Assembly (NCBI GenBank): GCA_963788115.1
Contig: CAWBFD010000002.1
Location: forward strand, 186,001 to 250,000
Origin: CAWBFD01 sp963788115
GTDB taxonomy: Bacteria > Actinomycetota > Thermoleophilia > Solirubrobacterales > 70-9
Reading direction: 5' to 3'
Length of the DNA: 64,000 bases
Numbering within the stretch: position 1 is the stretch's first letter; the number at the start of each line of letters is the position of its first letter. The position numbers and the translations under genes are program-made. The notes below the pieces were generated by a model. That model searched no databases. It was not told where the DNA came from and saw only the letters and a list, made by a program, of their open reading frames with translations. Shown here one piece after another: positions 36,711 through 43,532 of this stretch.

Positions 36711-36860
36711 GCGCAAACCTCCACGCCCCCGCGCGTGTTTGCGCAGGCCTCCCCTCCCCGCGCGGGTTTGCGAAAACCTCAGCTCCCCCGCGCGTGTTTG
36801 CGCAAACCTCCAGCTCCCCCGCGCGGGTTTGCGCAAACCTCCACTCCCCGGCGCGGGTTT
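36711..36860. repeat. Five tandem copies of a ~30-bp GC-rich unit
   Basis: Units start at 36711, 36741, 36770, 36800 and 36831 and are 30, 29, 30, 31 and 30 bases long. Each opens with GCGCAAACCTC or a close variant and closes with GCGCG[T/G]GTTT, so neighbouring units create GTTTGCGCAAAC palindromes. They differ by a few substitutions and single-base length changes, which argues for age rather than assembly duplication. There are no spacers. The array lies between the LCP stop and the second AbiEi-like gene. Confidence 0.92.
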
Positions 36861-36929
36861 TGGCACACACGCGTCTTGTCTCGTACCCCGTGCCAGCCCA
36901 CCATCCACCCCATGACCCACCTACCTGTC

Positions 36930-36966
36930 CTTGGTGCCGGTATAGGCATGAACCGGCAGGCACGGG
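36930..36966. promoter_or_regulatory. Palindrome over the start codon of the second AbiEi-like gene
   Basis: Perfect 7-bp arms TGCCGGT (36935-36941) and ACCGGCA (36952-36958) separated by ten bases that contain the ATG (36948-36950). The position mirrors that of element C over the first paralogue's start. It is a candidate autoregulatory operator, by analogy with AbiEi. Confidence 0.45.
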
Positions 36967-37862
36967 AGGAGACGCTCGCTGCGATCGCGACCAAGCAGCA
37001 CGGCGTCGTCGCCACCCGACAGCTGGCGGAGCTCGGCGTCAGCGCCAGCGCGATCCGCCGTCGTGTTGTCGCGGGTCGGCTGCACCCGCTCCACCGGGGC
37101 GTCTATGCCGTCGGCCATCGCGCAGTGTCGCAGCACGGTCGCTGGATGGCCGCAGCGCTCGCATGTGGTCCAGGCGCGTTGCTCTCCCATCGGTCTGCCG
37201 CGGCGCTATGGGGCATTCGAGCCAACCCGGCGAGCCCGATCGATGTGACAGTGCCGGGGCGCAGCCGTCGCCGCCGGACGGGCATTCGCCAGCATGTCTC
37301 GACTCGCCTGGGAGCAGAAATGGCGACCCGTCGCGACGGCATCCCGGTGACGAGCGTGCCTCGCACCTTGCTCGACCTGGCGGAAACCCTCCGGCCCGAT
37401 CTGCTCGAGCGTGCGTTCGCGGAGGCGGACCGACGCGAGCTCCTCGACCTGCACGCCGTTGAGCAGTTGATGCGCCGGAGCCCTGGCCGGCACGGGCTGC
37501 GACCGCTCGCCGCATTGCTTGAGCACGCATATCCCGCGGCGCCCACCCGCTCGGACCTCGAGCAGACACTCCTGGGTGTCTGCCGGGAAGGTGGGCTGCC
37601 GCGGCCGGCGGTCAACGTGGTCGTCGCCGGCTTCGAGGTCGATGCCCTGTGGAAGGCGCAGCAGCTCGTGGTCGAGGTCGACAGCTGGGAGTTTCATCGG
37701 GGCCGGCAGGCGTTCGAAAACGACCGGGCCCGCGACGCGGTCCTTCTCCAGGCTGGCTACCGCGTCGTCCGCGTGACCTGGCGCATGCTCCGTGACCAGC
37801 CTGCGGAAGTCACGTGGATGCTGCGGCGCTTGCTTGCGGTCCGTGGAGGAAGTGGGAGCTAG
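36948..37862 (+). CDS. AbiEi-like winged-helix protein with C-terminal DUF559 (Vsr-like) domain, paralogue 2
   Basis: 304 residues. Residues about 5-55 (TLAAIATKQHGVVATRQLAELGVSASAIRRRV...LHPLHRGVYAVG) are the AbiEi-type winged helix; HLSAAALWG-like sequence (LLSHRSAAALWG) follows; residues about 215-300 are the DUF559/Vsr-like domain with VDALWKAQQLVVEVDSWEFH and YRVVRVTWRML. Same architecture as the gene at 4985-5968. I chose ATG 36948 because homology begins there and the upstream extension would translate the tandem repeat. No toxin gene adjoins it. Confidence 0.75.
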   Translation: MNRQAREETLAAIATKQHGVVATRQLAELGVSASAIRRRVVAGRLHPLHRGVYAVGHRAVSQHGRWMAAALACGPGALLSHRSAAALWGIRANPASPIDVTVPGRSRRRRTGIRQHVSTRLGAEMATRRDGIPVTSVPRTLLDLAETLRPDLLERAFAEADRRELLDLHAVEQLMRRSPGRHGLRPLAALLEHAYPAAPTRSDLEQTLLGVCREGGLPRPAVNVVVAGFEVDALWKAQQLVVEVDSWEFHRGRQAFENDRARDAVLLQAGYRVVRVTWRMLRDQPAEVTWMLRRLLAVRGGSGS

Positions 37863-37907
37863 CGCCCCGTCAACCAATGGACCCCGCCGCCATCGGTGGA
37901 CGCGGCA

Positions 37908-38486
37908 CTAGGGGGTGGCGGGGGCGGGATTCGCGTAGGCGGCAATGAGCGAGTTCGTCTTCAGCTGCTTCAGCTGGTCCTTGCACCACCAGGAGTAGGC
38001 ACCGGTCGTGTCTGCCTCGGCTGCGGTGACGAAGTCTTCCCAGCTCACCCACTTTGCTGCTTCGACCTCAGTGGGATTCGGTCGAGGCTCGCTCTCGGCG
38101 CGGGCGACATAGACGGGACAGACCTCGTGCTCGACGATGCCTCGAAACGGTGGCGCCTTGTAGGTGTAGCTCGGGAGGACGACCTTCAGATCGCGGGCGG
38201 TCATCCCGAGCTCGCGCCGCAGCCCCCGCCCGATGGCCGCTGACATGGTCTCGCCCGGCGCGGGATGGCCGCACGCGCTGTTGCTCCATACCCCTGGCCA
38301 GACCTTCTTGCTCGAGGCTCGTCGCGTGAGCAGGAACGAGCCGTGGCCATCGAAGACGTAACACGAGAACGCAAGGTGGAGCGGGGTATCCGAGTGATGC
38401 GCGGCCAACTTTTCGGCGCTGCCGATCGGCTGGCCCGTCTCATCCACCAGCACGATCAACTCCGGCTCCCGCAAACCGGTCTTCAT
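37908..38486 (-). CDS. idi: Isopentenyl-diphosphate delta-isomerase, type 1
   Basis: Interconverts isopentenyl and dimethylallyl diphosphate for isoprenoid synthesis; cytosolic Nudix-fold enzyme. 192 residues. The active-site Cys is in WSNSACGHP, and the metal-binding Glu/His residues are in GETMSAAIGRGLRREL and IVEHEVCPVY. The ATG at 38486 is chosen because homology (LIVLVDETGQPIGSAEK) starts about eight residues later. The FmdB-type gene ends 12 bases upstream on the same strand, so the two may be co-transcribed. Confidence 0.93.
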   Translation of the reverse strand: MKTGLREPELIVLVDETGQPIGSAEKLAAHHSDTPLHLAFSCYVFDGHGSFLLTRRASSKKVWPGVWSNSACGHPAPGETMSAAIGRGLRRELGMTARDLKVVLPSYTYKAPPFRGIVEHEVCPVYVARAESEPRPNPTEVEAAKWVSWEDFVTAAEADTTGAYSWWCKDQLKQLKTNSLIAAYANPAPATP

Positions 38487-38497
38487 CCGGACGCCGC

Positions 38498-38806
38498 CTA
38501 ATCCGACGACGAGCCGGCCTTCGTCCGCTCGCCCGAGTCGCGCTTGGACTCGGACCCCTTGCCCGAGTCCGACTTGGACTCGGCACCGTCGCCCTTCGAG
38601 TCGCCGTCGGTCGATGCATTCGAGCTGCCCTTGCGGGCGTAGTCGGTCGTGTAGAAGCCCGACCCCTTGAAATGCACCGCCACCGGGTGAAAGACGCGCT
38701 CCACCGGAGCGCCGCATTCCTCGCAGGCGCTGACCGGGTCGTCGGAGATGCTCTGGAAGACCTCGAAGAGGTGTCCGTTGCGACAGCGGTACTCGTAGAT
38801 CGGCAT
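38498..38806 (-). CDS. FmdB-type zinc ribbon protein
   Basis: 102 residues. MPIYEYRCRNGHLFEVFQS then CEECGAPVERVFHPV gives the four-Cys/His zinc ribbon of FmdB-like putative regulators. The C-terminal 40 residues are a low-complexity acidic Ser/Asp/Lys tail (GDSKGDGAESKSDSGKG), common in actinobacterial members. On the minus strand CATAAT lies ten bases before the ATG, so the transcript may be almost leaderless. Exact function unknown. Confidence 0.85.
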   Translation of the reverse strand: MPIYEYRCRNGHLFEVFQSISDDPVSACEECGAPVERVFHPVAVHFKGSGFYTTDYARKGSSNASTDGDSKGDGAESKSDSGKGSESKRDSGERTKAGSSSD

Positions 38807-38930
38807 AGGGGCGGGGATTATGGCAGCGGGCCAAGATCGCTCCCGCGGGGAACCGGCGCATCTCTCGGGAAACGTTCCTATTCTCGTCACCGTCGAAATG
38901 AGCAAGGACGTTCCCGGGGGAGCCATTTAC

Positions 38931-40664
38931 ATGTACGTAGGCAGGTCGTCACGGAGGTTCGCGCTGTGCGCGGGGGTCGTCGCCGCGCTGCTGGGGGCGG
39001 CGGTCTGGGCCCCGGCCGCCAGCGCGCTCGACCTCACCGGGCTCTTGGCCACCCCCGCCAACAACGACGCCGGCGCCCACAGCAACTTCTCCATCCACGT
39101 CGGGTTCTCCGATGCGGACGACCAGGTCAAGGACCTGACCGTTCACCTCCCACCGGGGTTGATCGGCGACCCGACCAACCCGGTCGCCGGCGACCCGCCG
39201 AGGCCGTGCACCCCGGCGCAGCTGAATCAGGACAATTGCCCGAACGCCACGCGCGTGGGCGCCCTGACGGCCAACGTCGACGTCCACCTACTCGATCCCA
39301 TTCTGATCGTGCCGTTGCCGATCGACGGCTCGATCTACAACCTGGCCCCGCAGCCTGGCGAGCCGGCGCGGTTCGGCATCGTCCTGCGCCCACCGCTCTC
39401 CGACCCGCTGCCGGTCCTGCCGAAGATCATCCAGCAGTCGGCCGTCACGCTCCGGCAGAGCGACCTGGGGCTCGACACCGTCCTGACCGACATCCCTCAT
39501 CAGGCTGCCGGCCTGGAGACCGACATCAAGACGCTCGACCTGACCCTGTTCGGGATCGCCGGCGGGAAGTCGTTCATGCGCAACCCGACGTCGTGCGCCA
39601 CCCACACGACCGGGTTCGACGCCACCTCCTACGCGAGTCCCACGGAGATCACGAGCGGCGAGGCGACCTTCACCACCGACGCCTGCGAGGCGCTTCCGTT
39701 CACACCCGGGCTGAGCGCCGTGATCGGCTCGCCGGGTCACACGGCACCGCTCACCCATCCGCCCCTGACGACGATCGTGTCCCAACCCGAGGAGCAGGCG
39801 GGCGTGCGACGGGTCGAAGTCGTCCTGCCGAAAGACGTCGGCGCCGATCTCGAGGTGCTCGAGAACGTCTGCACCACCTCTCGGTTCGTGTCGCACACCT
39901 GCCCCCCCGACTCGATCGTCGGAACCGGCGAGGCCGCGACGCCGCTGCTGAACGAACCGCTCCGCGGCCCGGTTGCCCTGGTCGAGCCGATCGAGCCGGG
40001 CCTGCCGCGTCTCGGGCTCGACCTCCAAGGGGCGCTGCCGACGCAGCTCTTCGGCTCGTTCGTGTTCACCCCCCTGCCGGGCAACGCGTTCGACGGCCTC
40101 CCCGACATCCCGATCACGAGATTCGCACTCGAGTTCGAGGCCGACAACCTGGTGCTGACGGCCCGTGCGCTCTGCTCGCCGCCGGGACCGGAGTTCGGCC
40201 TCACCTTCGAGGGCTACAACGGCGCCACCGTGACCGACACCGTCGCGGCGACCGTCAAGGGATGCGGCGGTGGCGGCGGCAAGCCCGCCGCCACGGTCCG
40301 CCTGGCCAAGCGAGGCTCCGCCCATCCGACGCTGACGGTGACGACCAGGGCCGGCCGGGACGCCATGCGGCGATTCCGACTAAGGCTGCCGAAGCAGCTC
40401 CGGTTCGCGAGCGGAGGCGAGTTCCAGGCCGGCGCCGGCGCCACCGACGACGGCGGCAGGCTGCCGAAGTCGGCGATCGACCACACGGCCCGCAGCCTCA
40501 CGGTGCGGGCCAGCGCGGCCGGGGGAACCGAGCGGTTCACGGCTCGGATCAGCGGCAGGGCGCTCGACCGGGCGGCCCACCTACCGGGGACGTTTCGGTT
40601 CCCGATCGCGATCACCGACGTCGACGGCGACGTCACCCGACTGTCGGCCCCTGCCAAGCGTTAG
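38931..40664 (+). CDS. Large secreted protein with two Cys-rich modules
   Basis: 577 residues. ATG 38931 has GGGGGAG eight bases upstream. Signal peptide about 8-30 (FALCAGVVAALLGAAVWAPAASA). Two copies of a module are visible: LTVHLPPGLIGDPTNPVAG...CTPAQLNQDNCPNATRVGAL (about 50-120) and VEVVLPKDVGADLEVLENVC...CPPDSIVGTGEAATPLL (about 285-340). The C terminus (from about 445) is a separate beta-rich domain (TVRLAKRGSAHPTLTVTT). No known family recognised; common style in Thermoleophilia secretomes. Divergent from the FmdB-type gene. Confidence 0.8.
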   Translation: MYVGRSSRRFALCAGVVAALLGAAVWAPAASALDLTGLLATPANNDAGAHSNFSIHVGFSDADDQVKDLTVHLPPGLIGDPTNPVAGDPPRPCTPAQLNQDNCPNATRVGALTANVDVHLLDPILIVPLPIDGSIYNLAPQPGEPARFGIVLRPPLSDPLPVLPKIIQQSAVTLRQSDLGLDTVLTDIPHQAAGLETDIKTLDLTLFGIAGGKSFMRNPTSCATHTTGFDATSYASPTEITSGEATFTTDACEALPFTPGLSAVIGSPGHTAPLTHPPLTTIVSQPEEQAGVRRVEVVLPKDVGADLEVLENVCTTSRFVSHTCPPDSIVGTGEAATPLLNEPLRGPVALVEPIEPGLPRLGLDLQGALPTQLFGSFVFTPLPGNAFDGLPDIPITRFALEFEADNLVLTARALCSPPGPEFGLTFEGYNGATVTDTVAATVKGCGGGGGKPAATVRLAKRGSAHPTLTVTTRAGRDAMRRFRLRLPKQLRFASGGEFQAGAGATDDGGRLPKSAIDHTARSLTVRASAAGGTERFTARISGRALDRAAHLPGTFRFPIAITDVDGDVTRLSAPAKR

Positions 40665-40669
40665 CGACG

Positions 40670-40689
40670 GCGCCGCGGGTCCGCGGCGC
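40670..40689 (+). terminator. GC hairpin after the 577-residue secreted protein gene
   Basis: Nine-base perfect stem GCGCCGCGG against CCGCGGCGC with a two-base centre, starting six bases after the stop codon. No U tract. Confidence 0.45.
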
Positions 40690-40755
40690 GGGGGCCCGAA
40701 GCGCTGGTGTGAAATGGCTCGACGCCCGGCCCGTATAAAAAAACTCAAGTATCTC

Positions 40756-40785
40756 TTGACATCCGCGAACGAATGTGTTTAGTGT
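40756..40785 (+). promoter_or_regulatory. Strong sigma70-type promoter
   Basis: Perfect TTGACA at 40756-40761, an 18-base spacer, then TAGTGT at 40780-40785. An AT-rich run just upstream (TATAAAAAAACTCAAG) may act as an UP element. The start point would be about 40793, giving a ~100-base leader with an imperfect hairpin (CCGTCTCT / AGAGAACGG) at about 40792-40815 and AGGAGGAG before the GTG. Confidence 0.75.
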
Positions 40786-40895
40786 GGTACGGCCGTCTCT
40801 CGAAAAAGAGAACGGACGCGTTTAGAACCTGCGGGACTATCGGGCCCCGTGGGATCTAAGGCGAGTCGGAGGTACAAAGAGGAGGAGCGATCCGA

Positions 40896-43532
40896 GTGGA
40901 ACGCCAACGGAGGGCAACGTCCGCGTCGATCCAGAGTACTTCTGTCGCGCACCACCGGCTCGCAGCTTCTGACGCCAGCGGGAGAGGTGCGCCCGCGCAT
41001 CGCCGAGCCTCGCCGCGGTCAGGGCTGCTCCTGCTGGCCGTCCTCGCCACCGCCGCCCTTGGATCGCTTGCGGCCGCTCCGGCGGGCGCGCAGACGCTGC
41101 CCGACGACCGGGCCTACGAGATGGTCAGCCCCGTGGACAAGAACGGCGTCGTCCTCGGGGGTGGCGTCCTGTCATTCGATGGGAACAGCGTCAACTTCGA
41201 GGCGATTGGCGCCTGCTGCGGAGCCACCTCAGCGGCGGTGACCCTGTTTCAGGCGCAGCGCGCGGACAGCGGCTGGGAGACGACGCCGATCACGCCCGAT
41301 CCGCTTGAGCCCCTCGTCGGGATCCTGCAGGAGCAGGCCCCGATGGACTGGAGCAGCGATCTCACCCAGACGATCTTCATCACGCCGGCCTCCTATGACC
41401 CCGGCGATGACGACGACGAGAGGCTCGACCTCTACAGGACCTCAACGGCCGGCGGCACCCCGACCTGGCTCTCGCAGGGGTCGATGGGCGGCACCGAGCA
41501 CGTAGCGGCGACGCTCGGCATTGCGACGCGCGACTTCAACTCCGTCGCGTTCACGAGCGAGGAGGCGCTGACCCCCGAGGCCGCGGCTCAGCCGCTGACC
41601 TTCAACCACGGGGAGTACCTCTACGTTCGCGACGTGGCGGCCGGGACGACGACCCTGGTCAACGTCGATGACGCCGGCAACCTGATCAGCACCGACGGCG
41701 CGATCCTCGGGAACGCCGGGTTCATCGACCAGCAGTTCATCCCGGCGAACTACACGGGCACGGACAGGAACGCGATCTCGAGCGACGGCTCCAAGGTCTT
41801 CTTCACGAGCCCGCCGGCCGGCACCTTCCAGCTGCCGCAGGGCCATGTCCCGCATCTCTACATGCGCGACCTGAGCACCGGCACGACGACGCCGCTCGAC
41901 GACCCCAGCTCCACGCTGCCCGCGCAGTACGAGGGCGCCTCCGATGACGGCTCGCTCGCCTTCTTCACCAGCTTGCAGGGACTCGCCGGCGACCCCGACC
42001 CCAGCACCGAGGAGCTCTACGGGTTCAACACGACGGACGCGCCAATCGGGCCGGCGGCACCGATGTCGGTGTTCCGGGTCTCGGGCGGCGAGGGTGGCAC
42101 GGCCGACGGCGACCTCATCGGCATCACCGCGATCTCCAACGACGGCTCGCACGTCTTCTTCGTCGCCAAGGGCGTCCTCGCGTCGAACACGAACTCGCAG
42201 GGCGAGACCGCGACTGCCGGCGAGCCGAACATGTACGTCTACAACACGACGAACGGGGAGACGACGTTCATCGCGACGGTGGCGCCGGAGGACGTCTTCA
42301 ACTGCGGCTTCGGGGGCTGCAACGACAACTTCGAGGTCGGGCTCGTCGACCAGCCCGACGTCAACCGGCCCGCGGTCCCGACCCCGGACGGCTCGGTCTT
42401 TGTCTTCAACTCCACGGCAAACCTCACCGACGAGGCGCCCGCCGGCCCTACGACCACGCTCACGGCCGACGTGCCCTCGGGCGAGCAGATCTTGACCGTC
42501 GACAGCACCGAGGGCTTCTTCCCGGGCCGCGTGGTCCGGATCGGGAATCCACCCTTCTTCGCCGAGACGGCCAGGATCGCCAGGGTGATCGACGACACCC
42601 ACATCAGGCTGGCGGGATCGTTCGGTGGCGTGATCTTCGCGCACGACGCCGGCGAGCCGGTCTTCCAGATCGCACCCGCTCAGATCTACCGCTACGAGAC
42701 CGGCAGCGGCGCGCTGGAGTGCGTCTCCTGCCCGCCGCCAGGCTTCCCGGCCAGCGACGCGTCCTTCGGCCCGACCGCCGGCGGCGCCTACGGGCCGACC
42801 GGCGTGCCGATGAGCGCCGATGGCTCACGCATCTTCTTCAACAGCCAAGGCCCGCTCGTTCCCGAGGACGTGAACGGCGGGACGCCCCCAGCCGGCCCGT
42901 TCCAGGTCGGGGGCACGGTTGACGTGTACGAGTGGGAGAACGGCGAGGTCTTCCTGATCTCCGACGGGCGCTCTCCCGGCTCACGCGGCGCAACCACGAC
43001 CCCAAGCGGCAACGACGTGCTGTTCTCGACGAACGGCCGCCTGGTGCCGCAGGACCAGGACGGCTACACCGACATGTACACCGCCCGGGTCGGGGGCGGG
43101 ATCGACCCGCCGCCGGAGCCGCCGCCGCCGTGCTCGGGCGAGGACTGCAAGCCTCCGCCGACACCGCCCCCGCCGGACGACATCCCGGGGTCGGTGACCT
43201 TCCACGGACCCGGCAACCTCGGGGTCGCCGCAATCAGCGCGGTCGAGGTCGAGCGGTTCGCGAGAGGCGCGAAGCTGGCGCTGACGGCCGAGGTGCCGGC
43301 GGCGGGCCAGCTCCGGGCCAAGGTCCTGGCCAAGCTTCGCCACGGCCGCTACTCGAAGGTCTATGAGACCTCTCGCCAAGCGACCGCTGCGGGCGAGGTG
43401 GCCCTCTCCGTTCGCCTCTCGAAGGCGGCGCGCACGAAGCTGGCGCGAAGGGGACGACTGGCGGTGCGGATCAACCTCAGCTTCGGCGACGCCTTCAGAG
43501 TCGCCGACCTCGTCCTGAGGAGCCAGCGATGA
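40896..43532 (+). CDS. Large secreted beta-propeller-like protein
   Basis: 878 residues. GTG start after AGGAGGAG. Signal peptide about 42-65 (GLLLLAVLATAALGSLAAAPAGAQ), then TLPDDRAYEMVSPVDKNG, an N terminus recurrent in Thermoleophilia secreted proteins. PD40/TolB-like blades follow, such as ISSDGSKVFFTS, LYMRDLSTGTTTPLD, ASDDGSLAFFTS and ISNDGSHVFFVAKG. A Pro-rich linker at about 745-770 (PPPEPPPPCSGEDC) leads to a C-terminal beta domain. Driven by the promoter at 40756. Its stop overlaps the next start, so it is coupled to the 987-residue protein. Function unknown. Confidence 0.82.
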   Translation: MERQRRATSASIQSTSVAHHRLAASDASGRGAPAHRRASPRSGLLLLAVLATAALGSLAAAPAGAQTLPDDRAYEMVSPVDKNGVVLGGGVLSFDGNSVNFEAIGACCGATSAAVTLFQAQRADSGWETTPITPDPLEPLVGILQEQAPMDWSSDLTQTIFITPASYDPGDDDDERLDLYRTSTAGGTPTWLSQGSMGGTEHVAATLGIATRDFNSVAFTSEEALTPEAAAQPLTFNHGEYLYVRDVAAGTTTLVNVDDAGNLISTDGAILGNAGFIDQQFIPANYTGTDRNAISSDGSKVFFTSPPAGTFQLPQGHVPHLYMRDLSTGTTTPLDDPSSTLPAQYEGASDDGSLAFFTSLQGLAGDPDPSTEELYGFNTTDAPIGPAAPMSVFRVSGGEGGTADGDLIGITAISNDGSHVFFVAKGVLASNTNSQGETATAGEPNMYVYNTTNGETTFIATVAPEDVFNCGFGGCNDNFEVGLVDQPDVNRPAVPTPDGSVFVFNSTANLTDEAPAGPTTTLTADVPSGEQILTVDSTEGFFPGRVVRIGNPPFFAETARIARVIDDTHIRLAGSFGGVIFAHDAGEPVFQIAPAQIYRYETGSGALECVSCPPPGFPASDASFGPTAGGAYGPTGVPMSADGSRIFFNSQGPLVPEDVNGGTPPAGPFQVGGTVDVYEWENGEVFLISDGRSPGSRGATTTPSGNDVLFSTNGRLVPQDQDGYTDMYTARVGGGIDPPPEPPPPCSGEDCKPPPTPPPPDDIPGSVTFHGPGNLGVAAISAVEVERFARGAKLALTAEVPAAGQLRAKVLAKLRHGRYSKVYETSRQATAAGEVALSVRLSKAARTKLARRGRLAVRINLSFGDAFRVADLVLRSQR

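Noticed and set aside
36711..36860. CRISPR array
   Set aside because: The five ~30-bp units are directly contiguous with no spacers, and no cas gene is present.
36481..36963. Minus-strand frame with repeated RFAQTRAGE
   Set aside because: It is the ~30-bp repeat read as protein; antisense to the LCP gene end, with unit length changes breaking the periodicity.
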